A stretch of 10,319 nt of DNA from Ignavibacteria bacterium (GTDB lineage: Bacteria > Bacteroidota > Ignavibacteria > Tepidaquicellales > OLB5), in the NCBI GenBank assembly GCA_030835005.1, contig JAUQWT010000124.1, positions 1 through 10,319 on the forward strand. Direction: 5' to 3'. The notes beneath the pieces are model-generated. The model worked only from the letters and a program-made list of their open reading frames with translations, made no database searches and was not told the origin of the DNA. The position numbers and the translations under genes are program-made. This document shows, piece after piece, positions 1 through 6,122 of the stretch (position 1 is its first letter; each line of letters opens with the position of its first letter).

Positions 1-215
1 TTACTCAATTCAGCCTTAAGTTCACTAAACTTTTTTGAATTTTCCTCTTCAAGTTCTTTGTATCTGGCAGATTCCTTTTCAAGCAAATCGACCTTTTCCA
101 TGAGGCCCGAATGTTCTTTTTTTGTTATAGTGATCTTTCCCCCGGTGTCACTTCCGGCACCTGAACCGGATCCCTCAGCCTCATTGAACAGTATCGTTAT
201 GGGTTTGAATTTCAT
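1..215 (-). CDS. Coiled-coil phage protein downstream of portal, probable scaffold type (partial, C-terminus missing)
   Basis: The start ATG is at 215-213 and the frame stays open for 71 codons to the window edge, so only the N-terminus is seen. It begins MKFKPITILFNEAEGSG, followed by a Gly/Ser-rich stretch and then, from about residue 33, a highly charged Lys/Glu-rich helix with heptad-like spacing that predicts a coiled coil. A good ribosome-binding site (AGGAGGG, 228-234) lies 12 bases upstream, the clearest one in the phage block. It begins 27 bases after the portal stop and so belongs to the same transcript. In tailed phages the gene after the portal is often a head protease, scaffold or minor head protein. 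The coiled coil and charge favour a scaffold, but this is inference from position and composition. Confidence 0.6.
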   Translation of the reverse strand, partial: MKFKPITILFNEAEGSGSGAGSDTGGKITITKKEHSGLMEKVDLLEKESARYKELEEENSKKFSELKAELS

Positions 216-242
216 ATCCTTTTGTTTCCCTCCTTTCCTTGT

Positions 243-1625
243 TTATTGTTTGACTTCCGTTTTCTTAAATGAATCTCTGCGATTTGTTCTGGCTTTGATC
301 CGTTCAATTGCTTCTTTTTCACTTATCTCAAGCTCTTCCATAGCAATATCTATTTCGTCCTTAAACCCGTATTCCAATGCCATATCATATCGTTTCTTCT
401 TCTCATCTGTTGATTCAAATATCCTGGAATCATCAAATCGTATATCAAAAGTCCCATTGCTATCCAGTTTGGCTGCAGGATTGTAATAATTCCAAACTAC
501 TCTTATAATATTCAGCAAGTGTATCATAAAATGATACAGGGTTGATTTGTATTCTTCGCGTTTTTCATAAAGCTCCAGTTCATCCATAACTTTTGCTGCG
601 CCCGATTCTGCTTTGAGTTCTGTAGATGATGAGCCGGAACTTATGCCTTCGCTGTTCAACACAAGCTTGTTATGCCAGTCAATATTATCCCTTACTGAAG
701 TGTAATCAACATTTGCCGTAATGCTTTCAATTTTCGGCTCTTTATCATCATCCTTAACATTATTGATCTGTTTGAAATCACCTGCCTTAAATGATTCACC
801 TTTGGTAAAATTGGTATTTATGCCCAGGTAGATCTGGTGGAGAGTCTTAAGCTCTGTCTCATTAAGATCGGTTAGTCTTATATCAAGGTTTTTCTGATGC
901 AGGAATATATTCCAGTTGGGCTCTCCGTAGTAATTATCGCCTTCCTCTATCCTGAGCGGTGCAAATGGAAGAGCATATTCTTTTTTTGCGGCATGTGAAT
1001 ATGGATTGACCATATCTTTGTTATTCGGTGGTGGAATCTTCTCACCGTTCATCAAGTTGTAATGTTCATTACTGCTCCAGTATGACCAGTATACTTCTCC
1101 CCCAGCACCCGCTTTTCTTACGGCTATTTTGGTCTTCTTCAGGTAATCTGGCCCGGTTTCCGCTATGTAGTTGTTGGGAGTCAGAATATCAATTCGCATC
1201 TCAGCAGACTCCATATCCCATACAATATGTGCTTCAACTATATTGAAGAATACCGCTTTGGAAAATGCTTCTTTCACTTTCTGTATGAATTTGATGCTGC
1301 TTAAAAGCGAACTCATGCGCCCATCGGGTGAACCATCTTTTTTTATAAGGGATATCACCGGATCTTTCAGAAAAATGCCGCTGGTTATTCTGCTGATGAT
1401 TTTCCTGATAACATTCACATGCCTGAATTTTATGTTCTTGAGCGTCTCTTCGGAGAAGGGATTGTTCAGAGTTGCTTCCCTCAGATACGAACAAATGCTT
1501 TCGTAATCATTATTGTAGAATGCCGCAAATTCCTGGTATATGTTCAGCCTGTTTGATTCGCTTTTCTTCAAGGCATTCACAAAAGCTTTGTTCAGTTCTT
1601 CGTAAATATTTCCCGTTAATAACAT
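243..1625 (-). CDS. Phage portal protein
   Basis: The protein has 460 residues, a usual size for portals of the SPP1 gp6-like group. Portals form the dodecameric ring at the capsid vertex through which the terminase motor pumps DNA and to which the tail attaches. The N-terminal part has a repeated pattern of helices around NVIRKIISRITSGIF (about 71-85), as in portal wings. There is a YYGEPNW segment at 222-228, followed by a helical LTDLNETELKTLHQIYLGIN region (about 241-260). A Ser/Gly-rich loop with EGISSGSSSTELKAES (about 326-341) precedes long helices, and the C-terminus is strongly charged and helical. Family assignment rests on this layout plus the position directly after the large terminase. 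The ATG start at 1625 has no clear ribosome-binding site. A 79-base gap with no visible gene separates it from the terminase stop. Confidence 0.8.
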   Translation of the reverse strand: MLLTGNIYEELNKAFVNALKKSESNRLNIYQEFAAFYNNDYESICSYLREATLNNPFSEETLKNIKFRHVNVIRKIISRITSGIFLKDPVISLIKKDGSPDGRMSSLLSSIKFIQKVKEAFSKAVFFNIVEAHIVWDMESAEMRIDILTPNNYIAETGPDYLKKTKIAVRKAGAGGEVYWSYWSSNEHYNLMNGEKIPPPNNKDMVNPYSHAAKKEYALPFAPLRIEEGDNYYGEPNWNIFLHQKNLDIRLTDLNETELKTLHQIYLGINTNFTKGESFKAGDFKQINNVKDDDKEPKIESITANVDYTSVRDNIDWHNKLVLNSEGISSGSSSTELKAESGAAKVMDELELYEKREEYKSTLYHFMIHLLNIIRVVWNYYNPAAKLDSNGTFDIRFDDSRIFESTDEKKKRYDMALEYGFKDEIDIAMEELEISEKEAIERIKARTNRRDSFKKTEVKQ

Positions 1626-1704
1626 AGTATTTGTTGTAGTTAAAATTTCTAAGTTAAGAGACTCTCTGTATCTGCTTATACAATTCGTAATTCCTGATTC
1701 ACAT

Positions 1705-3045
1705 TTAGACCGTTCTGAACGATTGCGTTTCCTGTTTTCCTCTTATCGAAAATTCATATTCATTGTAATAATCCACTGCTCGGCACAGGTGTGTTCTAAG
1801 AGGGTCTCTGTCATCCAGCTCTCTGCCATTGTCTTTCCAGGAACAGTATTCCCAGTCTTTTACAAGATCTCGGCAGTTTTCAGGATCAACATACTGCCTG
1901 ATTTCGCCTTTAGCATTACGCAGCTGTGCATTGGTTGCCCCAATAGAATCCCTGATCGAAAGGCATGGCCTGGTTCTTAACGAAATTGCCGCTTTATTGT
2001 GGAAGTAATTCTGTATTATCTCCCAATCATTCTGGCTTGAGTTCGATGTGTGCTTTTTTCCGGCATAATCTCCGTAGAATATTATTTCACGCGGGTAGCC
2101 AAACGAAAACCGTCTGAAATAATCTTCATCAAGTATTTCGCACATCTTCAGAGTATTTGTGTACTGAAAGCTTAGTGATTTGTGCCAGTATGTTATTTCC
2201 TGATTGCCGCCAGCTGATCTCTGGCCTATAACCCAGCTCATCGGTTTCTCTCCGGCATTGAAGTCACATGCAACAATGAATGGAATTCCGGACAAAATTT
2301 CTTTTTTCTTATTGTTCTTTTCGGTGTATGCATAGTATGGTCTCTGGCTTCCTGTTTCAAATGATGCTTTGTACTCCCTCTCATAATCAGGTTTAGCCAG
2401 GTTGGTTTTTGCCTCTGCGATCTGCTCTTTGGTCAAAATATCTTCGCTTGTCCAGTGGTATGAACTCCAGCCTTTTAATCCTTGTTTTCCTCTTATATAT
2501 TCATCGAAAAAGTGATTCTTGCCAAGCGGCCTTCCTTCCTTTATGCACCAGCCTCGTGTATCGTTTATCATTGGTTCAATCGATTCATTATAAAGTCCTG
2601 GGTCACAATCCTGGTATTCTGTTATTACTATGCCATGCATTAACTGTCCCTGAACCCGTTTGAATTCCTTAAGCCCTATTACCCTGAGAACCTGGCCGCC
2701 GGCAAATACAATTTTCATTTCTACTTCCCGGATCTTTTTGACTGAAAAAGGGGGAGAGAGTTTCTTCAGATCATCCCAGAATATCTCTTTTGCCTGCATT
2801 ATTGTAGGCGCGCCGGCATAATATACTTTTCCGGTATTCAGCCTGTCATTCATGCATTCATTGATCAGCAGCCTTTTTGCAAACCTTTCCGTCTTGTATG
2901 ACCGCCTTCCTGCAGCAACTATCATATTCCTGTATTTCTTCTTCAGGAAATCATCGATCAGCAGTTTTTGTATGCTGTGGGATCGGGCTTTTGGGTTTAT
3001 TTTGAACCATCTTGATGTTAAATCTGTACGTTCTCTTATTGCCAT
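1705..3045 (-). CDS. terL: Phage terminase large subunit (packaging ATPase and nuclease)
   Basis: This 446-residue protein powers DNA translocation into the capsid and cuts the concatemer. The ATPase domain has a Walker A-like motif AAGRRSYKT (44-52, Lys51) and a Walker B strand GIVITEYQD (138-146), in which Glu143 is the likely catalytic carboxylate and Thr replaces the usual preceding Asp. The C-terminal RNase H-like nuclease domain shows its expected acidic residues in ACDFN (Asp261), FYGDYAGK (Asp326) and RAVDYY (Asp425). Both domains are therefore complete and probably active. The ATG directly abuts the stop codon of the small subunit gene (TAA-ATG), which suggests translational coupling. 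An AGGAAACAG stretch inside the end of the upstream gene may help initiation. Confidence 0.93.
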   Translation of the reverse strand: MAIRERTDLTSRWFKINPKARSHSIQKLLIDDFLKKKYRNMIVAAGRRSYKTERFAKRLLINECMNDRLNTGKVYYAGAPTIMQAKEIFWDDLKKLSPPFSVKKIREVEMKIVFAGGQVLRVIGLKEFKRVQGQLMHGIVITEYQDCDPGLYNESIEPMINDTRGWCIKEGRPLGKNHFFDEYIRGKQGLKGWSSYHWTSEDILTKEQIAEAKTNLAKPDYEREYKASFETGSQRPYYAYTEKNNKKKEILSGIPFIVACDFNAGEKPMSWVIGQRSAGGNQEITYWHKSLSFQYTNTLKMCEILDEDYFRRFSFGYPREIIFYGDYAGKKHTSNSSQNDWEIIQNYFHNKAAISLRTRPCLSIRDSIGATNAQLRNAKGEIRQYVDPENCRDLVKDWEYCSWKDNGRELDDRDPLRTHLCRAVDYYNEYEFSIRGKQETQSFRTV

Positions 3046-3531
3046 TTACATGTTTTCTTCTGTTTCCTGTGCAGCTATTCTCTTAAGCCTTATGATCTCC
3101 TGGTTTGCAAGCTCGCTTCCAGCAGTCGGGTTCTTGCTCCATCTTGTTGATCTTCTGTTTATCAGCCATGCCATTGCAGATGAGGCATCGGGAGGGACAA
3201 ATTTCTTTACTTTCTTGATCTCCTTTAACTTCACTGATCCTTTTGCAGCTTCTTTATCTGTCTCAGGGATATATACATGATACTCTTCAACAGTCTCATA
3301 ACCCACGGCCCGCTTTAAAAGAGCTTCTTCAACTGCCAGGTCTGCTTCAATTGCGGCATTCTTCAGTATTTTTGCCAGTTCATCTGATTTGACGGAATAC
3401 TCCTTAAACAACTTTTCTTCAATCCCAAGGTATTTGCATATTTCCTCAGGGGAGTATCCATGCTTTGCGAACCTCTCAATTTGAGGAAGGTTATCTTTGA
3501 TTATCTTAAATTTGCCTGTTTTCTTTTCCAT
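3046..3531 (-). CDS. terS: Phage terminase small subunit
   Basis: The protein has 161 residues. The small subunit recognises the packaging start site on phage DNA and loads the large subunit. Near the N-terminus, IERFAKHGYSPEEICKYLGI (about 18-37) fits a helix-turn-helix. A central helical segment with LLKRAVGYE (about 71-79) is followed by a basic strand VKKFVPPDASSAMAWLINRR, ending with TRW. This ordering (HTH, A-x-G-YE, then PPD...A..WL.NR) is typical of one large group of small terminases. It sits immediately before the large subunit with no spacing. The ATG at 3531 has no upstream Shine-Dalgarno sequence on its own strand. Confidence 0.87.
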   Translation of the reverse strand: MEKKTGKFKIIKDNLPQIERFAKHGYSPEEICKYLGIEEKLFKEYSVKSDELAKILKNAAIEADLAVEEALLKRAVGYETVEEYHVYIPETDKEAAKGSVKLKEIKKVKKFVPPDASSAMAWLINRRSTRWSKNPTAGSELANQEIIRLKRIAAQETEENM

Positions 3532-3582
3532 GTAGGAGTGTTTTTTAAATGATAGTAAATTTTGAAATATAAAAGATGAAAC

Positions 3583-3765
3583 TCAGACCCTGGTGAGCCT
3601 CGGGCGGATTCTGAAAGTGTTACGTCCCCTGGTCTTGATGAGCCGGACCTTTCTTCTGTTCAATTTGTACTTGTCGGTAGAAGTATCTATGATCTTCTCG
3701 TTATACCTCCCTTCATTTTTTACCAATTCGAAATATGGGCCTGTTTTGTGAGTATTCTGCAGCAT
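3583..3765 (-). CDS. Small basic protein of unknown function, first gene of the phage packaging transcript
   Basis: This 60-residue product is very rich in Lys and Arg, especially in its second half (KLNRRKVRLIKTRGRNTFRIRPRL), and has no cysteine and no membrane segment. I do not recognise a family. It is the gene nearest the predicted minus-strand promoter at 3844-3874 and precedes the terminase small subunit by 51 bases, so it would be the first product made when the repressor is lost. The charge suggests nucleic-acid or acidic-protein binding, but that is only inference from composition. No good ribosome-binding site precedes the ATG. Its position and the lack of a competing gene make it more likely real than not. 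Confidence 0.55.
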   Translation of the reverse strand: MLQNTHKTGPYFELVKNEGRYNEKIIDTSTDKYKLNRRKVRLIKTRGRNTFRIRPRLTRV

Positions 3766-3843
3766 CTTTTAAGGTGATTTTCAATTAAGCATTTTTTTTG
3801 GGTTATTGTTTGTATATTGCATATAAGCATTCAACCAACGATG

Positions 3844-3874
3844 CAAATATATGTGCAAATAACATATATGTCAA
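3844..3874 (-). promoter_or_regulatory. Predicted promoter driving the phage packaging operon
   Basis: Read on the minus strand, TTGACA (3874-3869) is followed after exactly 17 bases by TATATT (3851-3846), a perfect -35 and near-perfect -10 at ideal spacing. The same -10 also reads TATATTTG (3851-3844), which fits the TAnnTTTG box of Bacteroidota promoters. Transcription would start near 3838, giving a leader of about 70 bases before the small basic protein. Confidence 0.65.
3847..3869. promoter_or_regulatory. Probable repressor operator: ATATATGT-N7-ACATATAT
   Basis: These are perfect 8-base inverted arms separated by 7 bases, filling the space from the -10 to the first base of the -35 of the leftward phage promoter. 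A dimeric repressor bound here would block polymerase. The divergent neighbour at 3935 encodes a suitable repressor. The pairing of site and protein is inferred from position. Confidence 0.6.
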
Positions 3875-3911
3875 GTGAAAAATATGACATTGGCATATAT
3901 TTTTTCATAAA
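3868..3911 (+). promoter_or_regulatory. Second inverted repeat (ATGTCA-N11-TGACAT, 3868-3890) and possible repressor promoter
   Basis: The arms at 3868-3873 and 3885-3890 are perfect inverted repeats and overlap the first operator by two bases. A plausible plus-strand promoter has ATGACA (3884-3889) as -35 and CATAAA (3906-3911) as -10 with 16-base spacing, or alternatively TATATTTT (3896-3903) as a Bacteroidota-type box. The repeat would then overlap the repressor's own promoter, as expected for autoregulation. This is less certain than the leftward promoter. Confidence 0.4.
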
Positions 3912-3934
3912 CCGCTGTTTATCATTAATTAGTT

Positions 3935-4609
3935 ATGACTAAAAAAAGTAAAAAAGACCGGGCTTTAACACGTAAGATTAACGAAAAGCTGTTTCCTATG
4001 CTATCAGCAAGGGGTATTAATTCCATCTATGCTCTTGCCCACAGCATAGACGAGAATGCCGGATCACTCAGCAAGATCAAAAGGGCTCTTAGCGACTGGA
4101 CAATAGACCAGCTTGATAAAATCAGCGAAATACATGGGATCTCGATTGATACTGTATTTGGCAAAGAATTTAAGAATAAGGGATTCACTTATTCTAAATC
4201 CGCCAAGGCAAGGAAAGTCCCGATTCTGGGATATGCAGAATGCGGTTCATCCTCTGTAAATTGGCCCGATAGCGCATCTAGGGTCGTTGAGCTAACTGAT
4301 GTAAGCGGACTTGTCAATCCATTCATACTTGTTGCAAAGGGAGACTCTATGCGGCCTTATATCAACCCTGGCGATAAACTTCTGTGCTCAGACCACCCGC
4401 AAAAAATCAAAGATAATTCCGCCGTTGTTGCAGTATTCAAATCGATGCCTGATACTTTTGAGGCAAATGCAAAGCTCATCAGCTGGGATAGACGGAATAA
4501 ATTAATTACTCTTTACAGCATAAATACTAAATACCCGCCTACAAACCATCATGAAAATGAATTTGTTAAGATCTGCAAAGTAAACAGGATTATACGTGAC
4601 GTTAAATGA
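3935..4609 (+). CDS. LexA/CI-type self-cleaving phage repressor (S24 peptidase)
   Basis: The protein has 224 residues. An N-terminal helical domain (about 10-75) carries a helix-turn-helix-like DNA-binding fold. The C-terminal S24 peptidase domain has the cleavage-site region VPILGYAECGSSS with Cys103-Gly104 as the likely cut bond, nucleophile Ser138 in GDSM, and general base Lys180 in ANAKLI. The cut-site-to-serine distance of 35 residues equals that of LexA (Ala84, Ser119). A Cys-Gly bond is also used by UmuD. It probably holds the prophage silent and is inactivated through RecA-stimulated self-cleavage after DNA damage. It is transcribed away from the packaging genes across an operator-rich gap. 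The ATG at 3935 has no clear ribosome-binding site. Its stop overlaps the next start by four bases (ATGA). Confidence 0.9.
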   Translation: MTKKSKKDRALTRKINEKLFPMLSARGINSIYALAHSIDENAGSLSKIKRALSDWTIDQLDKISEIHGISIDTVFGKEFKNKGFTYSKSAKARKVPILGYAECGSSSVNWPDSASRVVELTDVSGLVNPFILVAKGDSMRPYINPGDKLLCSDHPQKIKDNSAVVAVFKSMPDTFEANAKLISWDRRNKLITLYSINTKYPPTNHHENEFVKICKVNRIIRDVK

Positions 4610-5085
4610 TATATCTTAATAAATTCGGTTGCGTGGCAATTGTATTTGTGTTATTTTATTCGTTAAGTTCTTCACTAAATGCGCAGACATTATTTGGTCT
4701 GAATATTGATGACCCAAACAATATAAATGGATACCAGTATAATTCTTCCAATGATGCGATCGGTTCTGAAACTTATCTGAAAAATGATCCCGGTATATTC
4801 GATCAGGTCCTTCTGATAAAAGGTCTGGGATTTGTTTGTACCATAAATTACCCCACTTTGAACAGATTTAACCACATCTATTCACAACTTTCAGTATTAT
4901 TCGGTTTTGAAAATGACATGCTCGACTCGATCCCTGGTGCGTCTAAAAACGCAGATATTAGCGAAAAAGTTTTTCTGGTCAAAGAAGGAAAAGGGGAGAT
5001 CCTGAGATATTGGTATGAAGAAAAATTCAATATTAAACTTGTTTACAACAAGGAAAATTTCAAATTGTATTTTTCGTATTTTTAG
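4606..5085 (+). CDS. Secreted protein of unknown function, translationally coupled to the prophage repressor
   Basis: The 159-residue product begins with a clear signal peptide: MIYLNKF, then a hydrophobic core CVAIVFVLFYSL (about 9-20), then SSSLNA before Gln27, a good signal peptidase I site. No lipobox cysteine is present, so it is probably periplasmic or exported rather than a lipoprotein. The mature part of about 133 residues mixes polar and aromatic residues, ends in a strand-rich tail (LVYNKENFKLYFSYF), and matches no family I know. The ATGA overlap with the repressor stop means it should be made in the lysogen. That position is typical of lysogenic conversion genes, such as those for surface change or superinfection exclusion, but the role is not shown by sequence. 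It could instead be host-derived. Confidence 0.7.
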   Translation: MIYLNKFGCVAIVFVLFYSLSSSLNAQTLFGLNIDDPNNINGYQYNSSNDAIGSETYLKNDPGIFDQVLLIKGLGFVCTINYPTLNRFNHIYSQLSVLFGFENDMLDSIPGASKNADISEKVFLVKEGKGEILRYWYEEKFNIKLVYNKENFKLYFSYF

Positions 5086-5200
5086 TCAGTTTTTGAGCTG
5101 ATTTTAAGCATTTTTCACAGTTATTTCTCAATTCTGAATGAAATTTAACATTTTTTTTGAGATTTTTATTATGTAAATTGGTTAAAATAACTACAGATAT

Positions 5201-5228
5201 TAGTAAAAATAATTTATTATATTTACTA
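5201..5228. promoter_or_regulatory. AT-rich inverted repeat ahead of the first Crp/Fnr gene
   Basis: TAGTAAAAATAA (5201-5212) and TTATATTTACTA (5217-5228) match as inverted arms at 11 of 12 positions around a 4-base centre. It ends 23 bases before the ATG at 5252 and could be an operator for autoregulation or for another factor. It does not match the ATGAT-N4-ATCAT boxes found further on. The region is very AT-rich, so chance is possible. Confidence 0.35.
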
Positions 5229-5251
5229 GTAGATAATTGTCATATAAAAAT

Positions 5252-5959
5252 ATGAAACCCCAATTTGAACATCCGGTTTGTGATGAATGCCGTTCGAGGC
5301 TCGGAAATGTATTCTGCGCTTTAACTGAAGTGCAGACTGCCGAAATGGATGCTGAGAAGAATTGCAGTGTTTACAAAAAAGGCCAGATCATTTTTAATGA
5401 AGGCAACAAACCATCGGGTGTATATTGTGTTAACAAAGGAAAGATAAAGATCTACCAGACAGGTGAAGAAGGCAAAGAACAAATATTGCGCCTGGCAAAA
5501 GAAGGCGACGTTCTTGGGTACAGATCACTCATAAGCGGAGATGTTTATTCAGGTACTGCAGCAGTGATGGAAGACGCAACAGTTTGCTTCATTCCTAAAA
5601 GAACTTTTTTTGATTTCCTCCATTCAAATTCTGACTTGTCTTCAAAGATGATGGAACTCTTGTCTCATGACCTTAAGGAAGCCGAAAGCAGGCTTACCGG
5701 ACTTGCTCAGAAACCGGTAAGAGAAAGAATGGCTGAGGCACTTTTAATGCTTCATGAATTTTACGGCACCGATAACGATGGATCGATAAACGCTACTATT
5801 TCACGGGAAGATATTGCCAATATAGTTGGTACTGCAACCGAAACTACGATCAGGATACTTTCTGATTTCAAGAGCGAAAAACTTATTGATCTGGTTGGAA
5901 AGAAGATAAAAGTGAATAATCACCCCGGACTTCTGAAGACCGCACACGTTTTTGATTAA
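5252..5959 (+). CDS. Crp/Fnr-family transcription regulator with N-terminal cysteines
   Basis: The 235-residue protein has a cyclic-nucleotide-binding-like beta-roll (about 38-120), a long dimerisation helix (about 121-145) and a winged helix-turn-helix (about 172-215). The recognition helix TATETTIRIL keeps the Glu187 and Arg191 positions that contact DNA in CRP and FNR. The beta-roll lacks the R-S pair that binds cAMP in CRP (here VYSGTAA), so cAMP sensing is unlikely. Cys10, Cys13, Cys22 and Cys38 form an FNR-like N-terminal set that could hold an Fe-S cluster or sense redox; Cys59 and Cys112 are internal. I chose ATG 5252 over the in-frame TTG at 5237 because the extra five residues add nothing conserved. 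This architecture is common in Bacteroidota and relatives. Likely an oxygen- or redox-responsive regulator. Confidence 0.88.
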   Translation: MKPQFEHPVCDECRSRLGNVFCALTEVQTAEMDAEKNCSVYKKGQIIFNEGNKPSGVYCVNKGKIKIYQTGEEGKEQILRLAKEGDVLGYRSLISGDVYSGTAAVMEDATVCFIPKRTFFDFLHSNSDLSSKMMELLSHDLKEAESRLTGLAQKPVRERMAEALLMLHEFYGTDNDGSINATISREDIANIVGTATETTIRILSDFKSEKLIDLVGKKIKVNNHPGLLKTAHVFD

Positions 5960-6016
5960 ATCGTTTCTTGTTTCTAAATTCAGCCCCTTAAATAATAATT
6001 AAGTTCAAATTTCTGG

Positions 6017-6032
6017 GCTAACAAGCGTTAGC
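6017..6032. promoter_or_regulatory. Perfect small hairpin GCTAAC-AAGC-GTTAGC
   Basis: Six-base arms pair perfectly around a four-base loop, 58 bases after the stop of the first Crp/Fnr gene. No T-run follows directly, so it is a weak terminator candidate. It could equally be an operator ahead of the second Crp/Fnr gene. Confidence 0.35.
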
Positions 6033-6052
6033 TACAATTATCATGTTTTTCT

Positions 6053-6066
6053 ATGATTGAAATCAT
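6053..6066. promoter_or_regulatory. FNR-box-like palindrome ATGAT-TGAA-ATCAT ahead of the second Crp/Fnr gene
   Basis: The arms fit the FNR consensus TTGAT-N4-ATCAA except at the outermost base of each half. The same arms recur at 8323-8336. A TAnnTTTG-like promoter box lies about 30 bases downstream at 6090-6097. That places the palindrome centre near -42, the classical position for activation by Crp/Fnr proteins. Confidence 0.6.
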
Positions 6067-6089
6067 TGCAAAATGCATTGCAGAACAGC

Positions 6090-6097
6090 TACTTTTG
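6090..6097 (+). promoter_or_regulatory. Promoter box TACTTTTG of the second Crp/Fnr gene
   Basis: This exact match to TAnnTTTG, the -7 element of Bacteroidota promoters, also reads as a weak sigma70 -10 (TACTTT). An ATTG at 6065-6068, 21 bases upstream, could serve as the -33 element and touches the FNR-like box. Transcription would start around 6101-6104, about 20 bases before the ATG. Confidence 0.45.
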
Positions 6098-6122
6098 TAT
6101 TGAATTTCGAAGACTATAAACT

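Larger units (their letters stand above)
1..5085. mobile_element. Edge of a prophage (packaging module plus repressor), left end outside window
   Basis: This block combines the phage packaging order small terminase, large terminase, portal and scaffold-like gene on the minus strand with a divergent LexA/CI-type repressor on the plus strand. Together they indicate an integrated temperate phage or a remnant that continues beyond base 1. The right boundary is inferred to lie after the repressor operon, in 5086-5251, because the genes from 5252 onward look like ordinary chromosomal regulators. I saw no integrase, no tRNA and no direct repeat that would mark an attachment site, so the boundary is approximate. 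The packaging genes look intact, with no frameshift visible. Confidence 0.75.

Noticed and set aside
58..486. Open plus-strand frame of 142 codons
   Set aside because: It lies antisense over the portal and scaffold-like genes, has low-complexity Ser/Phe-rich translation and no recognisable family.
2852..3280. Open plus-strand frame of 142 codons
   Set aside because: It is antisense to both terminase genes, which have clear motifs; the translation is Ser/Leu/Phe-rich shadow sequence.
3781..3934. CRISPR-like or tandem repeat structure
   Set aside because: The repeated CATATA-type words are short, irregular and better explained as operator half-sites and promoter boxes.
5237..5251. TTG start for the first Crp/Fnr gene
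   Set aside because: ATG 5252 is in frame only five codons later, and no ribosome-binding site favours the TTG.
5086..5251. Possible phage attachment site
   Set aside because: No tRNA end or direct repeat could be identified, and the other prophage end is outside the window.
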